Assembly (NCBI RefSeq): GCF_030269365.1
Contig: NZ_BSTF01000028.1
Span: 1 to 64,000, forward strand
DNA length: 64,000 bases
Reading direction: 5' to 3'
Source of the DNA: Lentzea sp. NBRC 102530
Lineage (GTDB): Bacteria > Actinomycetota > Actinomycetes > Mycobacteriales > Pseudonocardiaceae
Under the pieces are notes generated by a model. The model was given only the letters and a program-made list of their open reading frames with translations, ran no database searches and had not been told where the DNA came from. Both the position numbers and the translations under genes were made by a program. Shown here piece by piece: positions 1 to 8,743 of the stretch (position 1 is the first letter of the stretch; the number at the start of each line of letters is the position of its first letter).

Positions 1-1
1 C

Positions 2-595
2 TACTACCACGAGCCTCTCACCAGCTGTAACGGGTACTGCCAGGGCATCGTCGGCGTTCCGCACCAAGGGCACAGCTGCGCATGCGAACCGGCGCCGTGG
101 CTGGAGTGGTTCATGTCGGCTCCCGACTCCCTCCCCCAGCCCACTGTCCCCCGTGCCGACCGAAGGCACGGCGCCATCTGGGTTCCGGTGGCAGCGCCCT
201 ACCGCACGATCGCCCGGCTCCTGCTGCCGCCTGAGCGCCTCGAGCTGGCGCGGTGTGCAACACACGCGATCTGGCGAATGACGCGGCCCGTCCCCTTCAC
301 CAGTCGCCTTGTGGGCGTGGACTGGGCCGGTCATGGCGGCGCGCTGTGTGCGCTCGCGCTGACGACCTGGGAAGAGCTCCGGGAAGGCGAGCACCACGAG
401 GACGCCCAGCGCGGCATCGCTGAGGTAGCGCGGCTCCAGTACAAGGCCGTCCACAACAGCCGCTACTGGCTCCGACCGCCCTGGTGGGGGTCAGAGGCTC
501 ACGAGCAGTACCGCGCGCTTCTGGTGGCGCGTCAGCCCGCGTACGAGGGCATTTTCGATCAGTGGTTCACGACGTCGTTCTTCTCGAAGGGGTAG
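2..595 (+). CDS. Hypothetical protein, 5' end cut by window edge
   Basis: An open frame runs from base 2 to a TAG stop with no internal stop, so the gene begins before the window. An internal ATG at 113 would give 160 aa, but the upstream frame contains an ordered Cys/His stretch (CNGYC, HSCAC) that looks like real protein, possibly metal-binding. The rest is Trp-rich and soluble with no recognised domain. The next gene starts with GTG directly after this stop, so both probably belong to one operon. Function unknown. Confidence 0.6.
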   Translation, partial: YYHEPLTSCNGYCQGIVGVPHQGHSCACEPAPWLEWFMSAPDSLPQPTVPRADRRHGAIWVPVAAPYRTIARLLLPPERLELARCATHAIWRMTRPVPFTSRLVGVDWAGHGGALCALALTTWEELREGEHHEDAQRGIAEVARLQYKAVHNSRYWLRPPWWGSEAHEQYRALLVARQPAYEGIFDQWFTTSFFSKG

Positions 596-1252
596 GTGGG
601 CAAGATCAGCACGGAGTTCACGACGCCGGCCGAGGAGCCCAAGGTGGCGGCGCTGGCGTTCGCGGCCGCACGGCACGCCGAGCTCGTCGACGAGTGGACG
701 CGTGATCGTCGAGCCGAGGTCGACAGCATCCGCCCGCTGGTCAAGAGGCGTGCCGCGCTGGGGGTGTTCAACCGCAGGAGGCGAGCGTTGCTCGACAGCG
801 GGGAAGCGTTCGGCACGGCGAGCGCGATCATCACCTTCTATGTCCTGGAGCAGTTCGAGCTCCGTGGCTGGAACAAGGCATGGCGTGTCGTGCCGGACGG
901 CCAGGCCGAGCTGCGCGGTCGTCGGTATGGGGTGCAGAACAACCCGTTGAAGGACTGGACGGGTCTGCTGCGGATCTACCTGCCGGACGACGTCGCGGAG
1001 CAGCTGCGACGTGCGACCTGGTGGACGAGCTGGCCGGCCACGCGCGAGCTGCTGCGGCTGCGCGAGCTGGATCCGCAAGGGCTGAACGCTTCGGTGAACC
1101 GCCGGCGTCAGCGGGTGCTCGAGCGGATTGTGACCACGGGCGATGTCCTGCGGGCTGCGCTGGACGAGGCGACGAAGCCGTGGTTTCCCACGGATGCCGA
1201 GGTGCGCGATAGCCGTCTGGGTGCTGTGGCGGCGCTGCTGGAACAGCGATGA
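596..1252 (+). CDS. Hypothetical protein, Arg-rich helical
   Basis: The 218-aa frame starts at a GTG immediately after the preceding stop, with a purine-rich AAGGGG a few bases upstream. The protein is rich in Arg and Leu, strongly helical and has no membrane segment or recognised motif. Its stop overlaps the ATG of the next gene (ATGA), indicating translational coupling in a three-gene operon. No family recognised. Confidence 0.6.
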   Translation: MGKISTEFTTPAEEPKVAALAFAAARHAELVDEWTRDRRAEVDSIRPLVKRRAALGVFNRRRRALLDSGEAFGTASAIITFYVLEQFELRGWNKAWRVVPDGQAELRGRRYGVQNNPLKDWTGLLRIYLPDDVAEQLRRATWWTSWPATRELLRLRELDPQGLNASVNRRRQRVLERIVTTGDVLRAALDEATKPWFPTDAEVRDSRLGAVAALLEQR

Positions 1253-1575
1253 TCGATGGATGTTTTGGAAGGGAACGGTCAGACGTGGTGCTGTGGGCTT
1301 GCCTGTGCGGCTTCGCGCCGCTGATCGCCCGTCTCTGCTTGGGCGTCGCGCGGTGGCACCGCATCGGCCCGCGTCCGAGCTGGCGCATCGTGGTTCCCCT
1401 GGTCGGCTATTTGGTGCCGCTGGGTGCCGGCCTGTGGCTGTTCGAGCTCTGGCGTCGGGACGTGCACTCCCAGGAGGAGGCACTGATCGGAGCCGGCCTC
1501 GGGTTCGTCGCACTGGTGGTACACATCCGGCTGCTCTGGCGCTGGGCTGGACGCGAGGGTTCGCGCTACTGGTGA
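1249..1575 (+). CDS. Small membrane protein (about 3 TM)
   Basis: 108 aa, coupled by ATGA overlap to the previous gene. Three hydrophobic stretches (about residues 13-32, 46-65 and 78-97) separated by short Arg-rich loops indicate a small integral membrane protein. It closes the operon entering the window from the left. No family recognised. Confidence 0.6.
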   Translation: MIDGCFGRERSDVVLWACLCGFAPLIARLCLGVARWHRIGPRPSWRIVVPLVGYLVPLGAGLWLFELWRRDVHSQEEALIGAGLGFVALVVHIRLLWRWAGREGSRYW

Positions 1576-1662
1576 TCAACTAGCAGGGGTGATCAACAAC
1601 GTTCAGAGGGAGGCCGGTACGGTGTCGTCGTCCGCACGTGCTCGGGCACCCTGATCATCCGA

Positions 1663-1688
1663 GTTAGCCCCTAAGAATTAGGCTCTAG
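1663..1688. promoter_or_regulatory. 26-bp dyad operator, copy 1
   Basis: The site is an imperfect inverted repeat: TTAGCCCCTAA, three bases, then TTAGGCTCTAG. Nearly the same sequence occurs at 32432-32457 in front of the type IV secretion operon. Here it lies about 105 bp upstream of the GTG of the XRE gene. The shared dyad suggests one repressor acts at both places (inference). Confidence 0.6.
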
Positions 1689-1791
1689 CTCCGCCCCCCA
1701 AACGGGTGCACGCTCATGTAACTCCTCGTGACCTGTTCCTCCGCGGTCAGCATGATGCGGCACCCCCTTGCCCGGCACAGGAGGCTCGCCC

Positions 1792-2757
1792 GTGACGAGG
1801 CCTGCGCAGAGCGCGCCGAACGTCGAGTCCCCCACTGTTGTCCAGCGGTGGCTCCGCGGTGAGTTGAAGCGGCTCCGCAAAGAAGCCGGTTTCACTCAGG
1901 ACGCTGTCGCCCGCGAGCTCCGCCGCGAGGGGCGTTGGAGCAAGGCCAAGGTCGGGCATCTCGAAACAGGCCATGTGCTGCCGCATCGCGAGGACCTGCA
2001 GCAGCTGCTGCCCGTCTACGGCGTTCGCGGCACGCGGCTGGAGTGGTACCTCGAGCTGTGCGATCGGGCCCGCGATCATGGCTGGTGGGACAACGCTCCC
2101 GGTGTGCCGAGCTGGTTCGGCCTGTACCTCGGGCTGGAGTGGGGCGCGACGGTGATGGTGTCCTACGACCTCGGGTTCATCCCGGGCTTGCTGCAGACCC
2201 GCAGGTACGTCGAGGCGGTCATCCGGGACGGCGAGACCGACGAGGACGAGGTCGCCAACCAGGTCAACCAGCGGATGCGGCGCCAGGAGGCGCTGAGCCG
2301 GCCGCGGCCGTTGAAGCTGCACGCGATCATCGACGAGGCGGCCCTGTATCGGGTCGTCGGCGACGTCGACGTGATGCGTGAGCAGATCGAGCACCTCATC
2401 GCCCTGACCGGCCAGCAGGAGCCTCGGGACACCAACCTCGATGACGACGAGCCGTTTCAGGTGTTCACCCTGCAGATCCTGCCGTTCAGCGCCGGCGCGC
2501 ACCGCGGGCAGCTCGGCAGCTTCAGCTGGATGGGCTTCGACGACTCCCCCCACCCGATCCGGGACGCGCTCGACCCTGCCAAGAACGATCCCGGCGTCGG
2601 GTACGTCGAGAACCAGGCCGGCGGGCAGTACATCGACGAGCCGCAGCCGATCGCGCGGTACCTCGACACTTTCCGGCTTCTCTCTGGCCGGGCCCTGAGT
2701 CCGGCGCGCAGCGTCGGGCACCTCCGCACCCTCCTCACGAAGGACATGAGCGAATGA
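1792..2757 (+). CDS. XRE-family regulator with DUF5753-like sensor (Scr1-like)
   Basis: 321 aa. The GTG at 1792 is chosen because GGAGG lies 7 bases upstream. Residues about 15-75 form an XRE helix-turn-helix (FTQDAVARELRREG). The remainder has the marks of the actinomycete DUF5753 domain: GWWDN, PSWFGLYLGLE, IPGLLQTRRY, IIDEAALYR and LPFSAGAH. It overlaps a DUF397 gene by ATGA, the usual scr1-scr2 arrangement. Such pairs modulate development and antibiotic production in Streptomyces; the local target is unknown. The dyad at 1663-1688 lies upstream. Confidence 0.85.
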   Translation: MTRPAQSAPNVESPTVVQRWLRGELKRLRKEAGFTQDAVARELRREGRWSKAKVGHLETGHVLPHREDLQQLLPVYGVRGTRLEWYLELCDRARDHGWWDNAPGVPSWFGLYLGLEWGATVMVSYDLGFIPGLLQTRRYVEAVIRDGETDEDEVANQVNQRMRRQEALSRPRPLKLHAIIDEAALYRVVGDVDVMREQIEHLIALTGQQEPRDTNLDDDEPFQVFTLQILPFSAGAHRGQLGSFSWMGFDDSPHPIRDALDPAKNDPGVGYVENQAGGQYIDEPQPIARYLDTFRLLSGRALSPARSVGHLRTLLTKDMSE

Positions 2758-2966
2758 CAGTCCCCAGCCACCACGTCGACAACGCTGACGACCTGGGCGT
2801 GCTGAGTTGGCGTAAGAGCACGCGCAGTGGCGGTCAAAGCGGGCAGTGCGTCGAAGTCGCGTATCTCGTCGACAGCCGCGTGGCTGTTCGGGACTCGAAG
2901 AACCCTTGCGGTCCTGCGTTTCTGCTGAGCTCCGCCGCGTGGGATGGATTCCGTTGTTCTCTCTGA
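2754..2966 (+). CDS. DUF397 protein (Scr2-like)
   Basis: 70 aa, ATGA-coupled to the XRE gene. The DUF397 pattern is clear: WRKSTRSGG, GQCVEVA, VAVRDSKNP and a C-terminal WDGF. These small proteins usually partner the adjacent XRE regulator, possibly as antagonist or cofactor. A tandem GTCCGTCT repeat and a bidirectional hairpin follow the stop. Confidence 0.85.
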   Translation: MTVPSHHVDNADDLGVLSWRKSTRSGGQSGQCVEVAYLVDSRVAVRDSKNPCGPAFLLSSAAWDGFRCSL

Positions 2967-2972
2967 CCAGAT

Positions 2973-2996
2973 GTCCGTCTGTCCGTCTGTCCGTCT
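2973..2996 (+). repeat. Tandem octamer GTCCGTCT x3
   Basis: Three perfect head-to-tail copies of GTCCGTCT lie just after the DUF397 gene. They belong to the CTGTC/GTCT-rich repeats also seen near 5113, 9159, 22873, 25960, 32281 and 61363. Confidence 0.7.
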
Positions 2997-2999
2997 AAA

Positions 3000-3040
3000 C
3001 GCGATCGGCTCCGAGCCCTGAGGGTCCGGAGCCGATCGCG
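3000..3040. terminator. Bidirectional hairpin terminator
   Basis: Perfect 14-bp arms (CGCGATCGGCTCCG and its complement) with a 13-base loop lie between the convergent DUF397 and TPR genes. There is no long T-run, as is common in actinomycetes. Confidence 0.7.
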
Positions 3041-3052
3041 TTGTGGCGCAGG

Positions 3053-4507
3053 TCAGATGCGGTAGCCGTTCTCGGCCGCGATGAACTTCACGACGTCGTA
3101 GGTGTCGTACTCGGTGTCATTGAGTCCGTCGTGCTCGATCGTGTCCGCGAACTGGTCGACCGTGGTGAGCTCGTCGACTTCCTCCCACGCCAGGGCGATG
3201 CGTACGGCGTTGGGGCCGCTGATGCCGAACTGGTTCTCGATCTTCTGGGCCAGCGTGCGTGCTTCGTCGCTGGCGCCGTCGAGCTGCATCTGGATGCGCT
3301 CGGCCTCGATGGCGTCGGCGGTGGCGTTGTCGTGGGCGAGGCGGTAGTGCGTCACCGCGTCGGCGTAGTACTCGGCGGTGGCGACGTCGGAGCCGGTGGC
3401 ACGTGACGAGCGGGCGAGCTGCGCGTAGGCCCTGGCCTCGTAGCGGGGTGCCGCGGAGCGCTTGAGCGCGTCGAGGGCGTTGACGAGCGGGGTGAAGGAC
3501 TCGCTGGAGCGGCCCGCGGCGAGCATGGCGGCCGCGGTGTCGATGAGCACGCACGCGTGACCAACCGGGTCGCCCAGGCTGGTGAACAGGACGGCGGCCT
3601 GGTGCAGCTCGGTGAACGCCTCGTCGTGGCGTTGCTGGTCGGACAGGATGTTGCCGAGGTGGCGCCGGCGGATCGCGATGCGGCGCGGGTCGGCGAAGAC
3701 GAGGTCGATGGCCAGGGCGTCGCGGATCTCCTGCTCGGCGGCCGCGGTCTTGCCGGCGGCGCGGTAGGTGATGGCGCGGACGCTGAGGACGGTGGCGACG
3801 GCCTGGTCGTCATCGGCTCTGCGTGCGTGGTCTTCGGCGGTGGCCAGTGCCTTCAGCGCGTTGTCGACGTCGCCCTGGCTGGTGCGCGCGAGGCCGAGCC
3901 AGGCTCCGAAGACGCTCATGCGGAGGTGGTGTCGTTGCTCGCGCTGTTCGCCTTCGGCCGACGTGGCAACGGCGACGGCGTTCCAGTGCAGTCGGTTGAC
4001 AGCGAGCAGCCCGTATTGGGCGGCGCTTTCCTGGTCGTGTTGGCGGCCGGTGTAGCGGGCCAGGCCGACCACGGCTTCGGCGAGGGTCGCGCACAGCTCG
4101 AACCACTGGCGCTCGATGAGGTCTGGCAGCAGTGCCATGAGGACGTCGTGGTTGGTGTCGAACCAGTTGATCGCGTCGGCGCGCGTGTCGAACAGCGAGC
4201 TGCCCGGGATGTCGAAGGCCGGGGAGAGGTGGCGAGCGAACGGCTCGATCTTGCGGCAGGCGATGACGGCCCGGTCGGTGAGCCACGTGCTTGTGGCTTC
4301 GGCCGCGATGACGTCGGCGACCTTGTACCGGCCGCCGTGCTCGATCAGTGCGCCGTTGTGCAGCAGCTCGGCGAAGACCAGTTGTGCGGTCTCCTCGTCG
4401 CCGTCCAGGACCGCGACCACGAGCGCCAGGTCGACGTCGGCCGGTGCGTCTGGAGGGGCTGTCAGCGTGGCGAGGACGCGTTTGGCTTGGGAGGACAGCT
4501 CGGACAT
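3053..4507 (-). CDS. TPR-repeat protein, regulatory
   Basis: 484 aa starting at the ATG at 4507. From about residue 110 to the end the protein consists of helical tetratricopeptide-like repeats with alternating Ala, Leu, Tyr and Arg. The first 100 residues look like a winged-helix-type segment (VFAELLHNGALIEHGGRYKV). It sits 5 bp downstream of an XRE gene, resembling XRE-TPR regulator pairs in which the TPR part senses a peptide or protein. The ligand is unknown. Confidence 0.65.
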   Translation of the reverse strand: MSELSSQAKRVLATLTAPPDAPADVDLALVVAVLDGDEETAQLVFAELLHNGALIEHGGRYKVADVIAAEATSTWLTDRAVIACRKIEPFARHLSPAFDIPGSSLFDTRADAINWFDTNHDVLMALLPDLIERQWFELCATLAEAVVGLARYTGRQHDQESAAQYGLLAVNRLHWNAVAVATSAEGEQREQRHHLRMSVFGAWLGLARTSQGDVDNALKALATAEDHARRADDDQAVATVLSVRAITYRAAGKTAAAEQEIRDALAIDLVFADPRRIAIRRRHLGNILSDQQRHDEAFTELHQAAVLFTSLGDPVGHACVLIDTAAAMLAAGRSSESFTPLVNALDALKRSAAPRYEARAYAQLARSSRATGSDVATAEYYADAVTHYRLAHDNATADAIEAERIQMQLDGASDEARTLAQKIENQFGISGPNAVRIALAWEEVDELTTVDQFADTIEHDGLNDTEYDTYDVVKFIAAENGYRI

Positions 4508-4512
4508 GGAGG

Positions 4513-5034
4513 TCAGCTCCGATCGATGACGAGTTCGGTCAGAGCGCTGGTGAGCTCCGACGTGGGGATGCGGGTGAGGTTGGCCAGCGGAACGAGGGCG
4601 TCGCGTGGGAGCTCGACCACTGGCGATTGGGGTTTTCCTGGTTCTGGTGGCGGGCTTTGAGCTGCCACCCACTGCTTGAGCTGGTGAAGACGGGGATCTG
4701 TGGAGGCGGAGAGTCCTGCGCGGTTGAGGAGGATCGGGCCGTTGGCGGCCGGGATCAGGTGCTCGACTGCGCGGCCCACCAGGTCGCCGGCGGATACTCC
4801 GAGCGCGGTGCAGACGTGGACGAGTTTGGCGGCGGTGATCTTGCGGGTGCCGAGCTCCCACGTGGCCAAGGTCTGCAGGGACAGGGCGGCGGCCTGGGCG
4901 TCGTCGTCGAGCTCGGGGAACATCGCGGCGCGCAGCTGCTTGCGGGTCCATCTGCGGCTCTTGCGCTCGGAGCGGATCAGCCTGCCGAGCTCGACGCCGA
5001 AGGCGTTGTCGAACTGGTCGTCGAACAGCTGCAT
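4513..5034 (-). CDS. XRE-family HTH regulator
   Basis: 173 aa. The ATG at 5034 has AGGAG five bases upstream. Residues about 12-80 form an HTH (RKQLRAAMFPE, LSLQTLATWELGTRKITAAKL) typical of XRE proteins. The C-terminal 90 residues have no known domain. It is probably co-transcribed with the TPR protein 5 bp downstream, together forming a sensor/regulator module. Confidence 0.75.
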   Translation of the reverse strand: MQLFDDQFDNAFGVELGRLIRSERKSRRWTRKQLRAAMFPELDDDAQAAALSLQTLATWELGTRKITAAKLVHVCTALGVSAGDLVGRAVEHLIPAANGPILLNRAGLSASTDPRLHQLKQWVAAQSPPPEPGKPQSPVVELPRDALVPLANLTRIPTSELTSALTELVIDRS

Positions 5035-5112
5035 TGAGGCTCCTGGCGCGTTGTGAACGTGTGCGGCTGCGTTGTCACCGCAGGTCATCGGGTGCGAACG
5101 CGGAAGCATGGA

Positions 5113-5155
5113 CAGTCAGTCAGGTGTCTGTCTGTCGGTCTGGTCATCTGTCGTG
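5113..5155. repeat. CTGTC/GTCT repeat cluster
   Basis: The stretch contains GTCAGTCAG and TGTCTGTCTGTCGGTCT, the same tetranucleotide theme as at six other gene boundaries. It overlaps the last codons of the winged-helix gene. Confidence 0.55.
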
Positions 5156-5400
5156 ATGTTGTTCTGGCGGTAGGCGTCACCGAGCAGTTCGGCGGAAGGG
5201 CCCAGGACGTACTGGCGCTTCTTCTGCAGGTGGTCGACGAGGCCGACGAGCTGCAGCTCGGACAGCAAGTGGTAGGTGGTGCTGCGGGGAAGGTCGAGTT
5301 CGGCCATGATCCGGGCGGCGGACATGGGTTGTTTGCGAACGGCCAGCAGCATCAACACGGCCAGTCCGTTACGCAGCGCGGGCGCGTAGCTCACGCTCAC
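5116..5400 (-). CDS. IclR-type winged-helix DNA-binding protein
   Basis: 94 aa from a GTG that overlaps the stop of the upstream gene (GTGA). The core (MSAARIMAELDLPRSTTYHL) is an IclR/ROK-type winged helix followed by a wing (KKRQYVL). The last residues (TDDQTDRQTPD) are encoded by the CTGTC-type repeat, suggesting the repeat was placed onto, or extended, the 3' end. No effector domain, so it may be a small co-regulator. Confidence 0.65.
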   Translation of the reverse strand: MSVSYAPALRNGLAVLMLLAVRKQPMSAARIMAELDLPRSTTYHLLSELQLVGLVDHLQKKRQYVLGPSAELLGDAYRQNNITTDDQTDRQTPD

Positions 5401-6173
5401 AGGACGGCTCCGACCAGCTGCCACACGAACGGCAACGTGCTGTTGACCTGTACCCGGCGCAGCAGCATGGAGGCCGTGGCGGGAACGGCGACCTGGTGCA
5501 GTAGGGCGTGGACGTCCCAGTACGGGCGCAGCGGCAGCCGACCGGCCGCCAGTCCCTGCATCAGCGCCGCGTACCTCCACATGTTGTGGCGCGCGGCGGG
5601 GTCGTGGCCGACGTCGACGCTGAGCGAGATCTCGCGGACCCGCGTCAGGTCACCGGCGTTGGAGGCGACCACCAGTTGCAGGCACTTGCCGACGCCGTCG
5701 AGGAACACGGCGGCGAGGGCGTCGATCTGCCCGGCTGCACGCATGAGTTCGTCGTGGGCGTTGTCTTCCAAGGGGAACAGAGCGCGGCGGAGCGCGGGGG
5801 GCTGGCGAATCAAGCCGGACTGCGGGTTGAGCAGGCTCCGCCACCAGAACTGGGGTACGGGTGCGTTGGGCCGGTAGCAGGCCGTGCGGCACTTGGGGGT
5901 GGTGCCTTCCTGGTGCCACGCGAACAGCCCGCACACCGGGCAGCGCTCGACCCGGAGGTTCGTTCCGTTCGTCACGCGCTTCTTGTCGAGGTGGTAGTGG
6001 CCGTCGTTGTCGCAGCTGCGGATCGACACCGCCGGAGCCGGTCCGGTGGGATTCGATCGACGCCACTGCGCGAGGACGTCGCGGCGGTGCGCCGCGGCGT
6101 CGTCCCAGGTCTTCCAGCCGAGTTCACCGCAGGTGCTGCACACGTGCGATGAGGCGTCTCCCCCGTGGCCCAC
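5397..6173 (-). CDS. Hypothetical zinc-ribbon protein
   Basis: 258 aa. Cys/His pairs (CSTC near residue 12, CDNDGHYH, CPVCG, then two more Cys) in the first 100 residues suggest one or two structural zinc sites. The C-terminal half is hydrophobic-helical without clear membrane spans. It is coupled by GTGA overlap to the winged-helix gene. Function unknown. Confidence 0.6.
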   Translation of the reverse strand: MGHGGDASSHVCSTCGELGWKTWDDAAAHRRDVLAQWRRSNPTGPAPAVSIRSCDNDGHYHLDKKRVTNGTNLRVERCPVCGLFAWHQEGTTPKCRTACYRPNAPVPQFWWRSLLNPQSGLIRQPPALRRALFPLEDNAHDELMRAAGQIDALAAVFLDGVGKCLQLVVASNAGDLTRVREISLSVDVGHDPAARHNMWRYAALMQGLAAGRLPLRPYWDVHALLHQVAVPATASMLLRRVQVNSTLPFVWQLVGAVL

Positions 6174-6176
6174 GGC

Positions 6177-6635
6177 TTACTCCCTGCCTGGGCCGGAGTC
6201 GGTGGGCTCGAACTCCCAGCATCGTGGGCACCACGCTTCGCGCTGCAGGCCCTTGATCAGGCGTTCCTTGATGGGTTCGACGAGCACGTCGCAGTCGGTC
6301 CACCACAGGTCCCCCTGTGTGGGGGGAAGGCGGAGATCGATCGCGTGGATCTTGTTGTCGACCTCGCTCCAGCCGTGCCGAGCGACGGTGGGGATCGACG
6401 CGGCGGGCTGCGCTTTGGTCTCCGGGGCGGCGTGTGCGCCGGAGCTGCGGAATGCGACGTCGATCGGCAGGCCGTCCGCCCCGAGTGTGGGAAGGGCCAT
6501 CGTGCGTTCGGCCGGCGTCTTGTCCGGCACTCTCACGTCCTGCTGGGGAATCGCGCTGGGCTCGATCCATGGCGTGAACAGCGGGTGATCTCCGCGGCTG
6601 CGGTCATCTCCATGCCGACCGGCCCGGCGCACCAT
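6177..6635 (-). CDS. Hypothetical protein with C-terminal CxxC
   Basis: 152 aa from the ATG at 6635, ending 4 bp before the zinc-ribbon gene. The C terminus carries CPRCWEFEP, a possible half zinc site or redox pair. The middle is Pro/Ala-rich. It forms an operon with the genes on either side. No family recognised. Confidence 0.5.
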   Translation of the reverse strand: MVRRAGRHGDDRSRGDHPLFTPWIEPSAIPQQDVRVPDKTPAERTMALPTLGADGLPIDVAFRSSGAHAAPETKAQPAASIPTVARHGWSEVDNKIHAIDLRLPPTQGDLWWTDCDVLVEPIKERLIKGLQREAWCPRCWEFEPTDSGPGRE

Positions 6636-6646
6636 GACCGCGGCCC

Positions 6647-7198
6647 TCACTCTGCGCCGCCTGAGCCGACCGGCTGCAGCCGACGAGCCCGCAGGACGAT
6701 CTTCTCGACGTCGAACTTGCCGGTCACGTGAGTGCCAGCCAGGTCTTCGCCCTCTGCGAGCTTGCACCCGTGCAGGTCGTAGGTGTTGAGGATCCAGGTG
6801 TCGCCGTTGCGAGCGGGCCGAACGGACAGCATCCAACTGACCTCGGTCGGCTCGAAGTTAGGGCGCATGAGCAGCACCGGAAACTCCGACGACACCCAGC
6901 GGCCGTCGTAGGGAAGGACCTTGGCGCAGGTCGCTCCGGCGGGGATCCCGAAGCCTGACGCCAGAGCGAGGATCAGCTTCGTACCGGGTGCTGGCCGTCC
7001 GCCGCGACCGAAGTCGTGCTCGCGCCAGTAAGCCGAGGACGATGCCATCCACGCGGGCGGTTCAGTCCACGACGAGCTGGTGCGCTTGGTCGTCAGCTTC
7101 GACACCGAGCCCGACTTCGCACCCTTGCGCGAGGTCGACCTGCTGCGTGTGCTGGTGAACTCGGTCGCCGCGATCGCGGCGTTCGGCAGCGCGCTCAT
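6647..7198 (-). CDS. Hypothetical protein
   Basis: 183 aa. The ATG at 7198 overlaps the stop of the 53-aa gene upstream. The N-terminal 45 residues are Ser/Thr/Arg-rich and probably disordered. The rest is a beta-rich domain (WVSSEFPVLLMRPNF, DTWILNTYDLHG). No family recognised. It is the second gene of a minus-strand operon running from 7359 to 5116. Confidence 0.55.
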   Translation of the reverse strand: MSALPNAAIAATEFTSTRSRSTSRKGAKSGSVSKLTTKRTSSSWTEPPAWMASSSAYWREHDFGRGGRPAPGTKLILALASGFGIPAGATCAKVLPYDGRWVSSEFPVLLMRPNFEPTEVSWMLSVRPARNGDTWILNTYDLHGCKLAEGEDLAGTHVTGKFDVEKIVLRARRLQPVGSGGAE

Positions 7199-7359
7199 CA
7201 GGCGCCCCTGGTCGGCAACCAGCAGGCGCGCATCGCGGCGAGTCCTCCGCGCAACTGCTCGTCGGTCAGCCGGAGACGCTGAGGCTTCGCGAGCGTCTGC
7301 TGATCTGACGCCTGGTACACGGTTTGAGGTGCTGCGGTGAGGGGCTTCGGCTGCGACAT
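7198..7359 (-). CDS. Small hypothetical protein (53 aa)
   Basis: A short ATG-started frame with GGAGA eight bases upstream; its TGA shares bases with the next ATG. The product starts MSQPKPLTAAPQ and contains LTDEQLRGGLAAMRACW, an amphipathic helix. Gene packing and the ribosome-binding site argue that it is real and the first gene of the operon. Function unknown. Confidence 0.5.
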   Translation of the reverse strand: MSQPKPLTAAPQTVYQASDQQTLAKPQRLRLTDEQLRGGLAAMRACWLPTRGA

Positions 7360-7810
7360 CTCGGCTCTCCGGTCGTGGTGGCAGCTGCCTCCGCACCGGA
7401 TTCAGATCACGTTCGAAGGCAGCTGCTGCTCGTGGAGGCGGCGGCCCGGCCGGTCAAGGGGGGAGGAACCGGCCGAGCCACCGCGGGAGGGCGTCCGAAC
7501 CGGCGCTCCGCGGGGGAGACCGAGCGCCGGTCCCGACTGCTGCGACACGCGTTGGGAGTTTCCGACCTGCCGTCTGGCCGCTTCACCGTGCTGTTCTTCG
7601 GGGGGAGTACGGTGTGCGCACCTGCTGACTGGCTGGTCAGGGCCGCGTGTCGCAGTATGGTAAGTCTAAGATTTTGACTTACCAACTTCGAGACCCCATC
7701 TGGGTGGACACGCGCGCTACTCACAGTGGCGTTAATGCGCAAGATCCACTCGCCTCGCGCGCCAGACTGGACCTAGTGACCTGATCGAGTTGATCACTGA
7801 GAGGCCTTCT
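7360..7810. other. Divergent intergenic region, 451 bp
   Basis: This lies between the minus-strand operon starting at 7359 and the XRE gene at 7811. Open frames inside it have poor codon character and no ribosome-binding sites and were not called. The only clear signal is the palindrome at 7659-7683. Confidence 0.5.
7659..7683. promoter_or_regulatory. Palindromic operator
   Basis: Perfect 8-bp arms, GGTAAGTC and GACTTACC, are separated by 9 AT-rich bases in an otherwise GC-rich divergent region. This is a good candidate binding site for one of the adjacent XRE proteins. Confidence 0.5.
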
Positions 7811-8743
7811 GTGACTGCACCAACCAGCCCCGTGGCTTTCCGGCGCTTCAACGCGCTCGCCGTGCAGCAGTGGCGCCTTGAGCGGGGATGGTTCGCCTCC
7901 CGCCTGGCCGAGGAGCTCAACTGCACCGTCACCAAGGTCAGCTACATCGAAGGCGCCGAACGCAGCATCTCCGTCAACGACATGGAGAAGTTGTTGCGCG
8001 TGTTCGAGATCCCCGAAGACCAGCACCCGATCTACATCAACGCGGCCAAGGCCTCGAAACAGAAGGGCTGGTGGGACAAACTCCCCGCCGGCACCATCCC
8101 GCCCTGGTTCAGCCTGTTCGTCGGGCTCGAGGCCGGCGCAGCGGAGATCCGGGCATTCGAAGGCCTGGTCATCCCTGGTCTTCTGCAGACTCCCGATTAC
8201 GCCGCGGCTGTGATAGCTGGCGGTACAGCAGAACTGACCACCGCCGACATAGAACTGCGTCAGCGCGTGCGCATCGGCCGACAAAGTGTTCTTGATCGGC
8301 AACCGGAACCGCTGCGGCTGTGGGCCGTTATCGACGAAGCCGCGCTGTGGCGCGTGGTCGGCAACCCGATGATCCACCTCGCCCAGCTCGAGCATCTGCT
8401 GAGCGTGATCAAGAAGTACCCCCGGGTCACGATCCTCGTCATTCCGTTCAGCTCAGGGGCTCACGTTGGCAGCCAGGGCAGCTTCACGCTGATGGACTTC
8501 CCGTGGTCTCACGATCCCGGCGTGGTCTACCTGGAGAATCAGTACGACTCACAGTTCATGGAAGACAAGGTGCCCGGCAAGACCGTCACGGCGAACGACC
8601 AGGAGGACGGCGAGGTTACGAAGAAGCCCTCACCACTGGCTGTTCACCGCCTCGCCTGGGATCACCTTGTCGCCAAGGCGCTCGACCCGCTCGGGTCCGA
8701 GGCGAAGATCGAAGAAGTGATGAAGGAGCTGAAACGACGATGA
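7811..8743 (+). CDS. XRE-family regulator with DUF5753-like domain (Scr1-like)
   Basis: 310 aa from a GTG with GAGAGG six bases upstream. The N-terminal HTH (FASRLAEELNCTVTKVSYIE) is followed by the DUF5753 signatures GWWDK, PPWFSLFVGLE, IPGLLQTPDY, IDEAALWR and IPFSSGAH. It is a paralogue of the gene at 1792 and is likewise ATGA-coupled to a DUF397 gene. The palindrome at 7659-7683 lies upstream. Confidence 0.85.
   Translation: MTAPTSPVAFRRFNALAVQQWRLERGWFASRLAEELNCTVTKVSYIEGAERSISVNDMEKLLRVFEIPEDQHPIYINAAKASKQKGWWDKLPAGTIPPWFSLFVGLEAGAAEIRAFEGLVIPGLLQTPDYAAAVIAGGTAELTTADIELRQRVRIGRQSVLDRQPEPLRLWAVIDEAALWRVVGNPMIHLAQLEHLLSVIKKYPRVTILVIPFSSGAHVGSQGSFTLMDFPWSHDPGVVYLENQYDSQFMEDKVPGKTVTANDQEDGEVTKKPSPLAVHRLAWDHLVAKALDPLGSEAKIEEVMKELKRR

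Noticed and set aside
7324-7742. Frames in the divergent region at 7.3-7.7 kb on both strands
   Set aside because: No ribosome-binding site, no coding-type third-position GC pattern and a palindromic operator lies across them.
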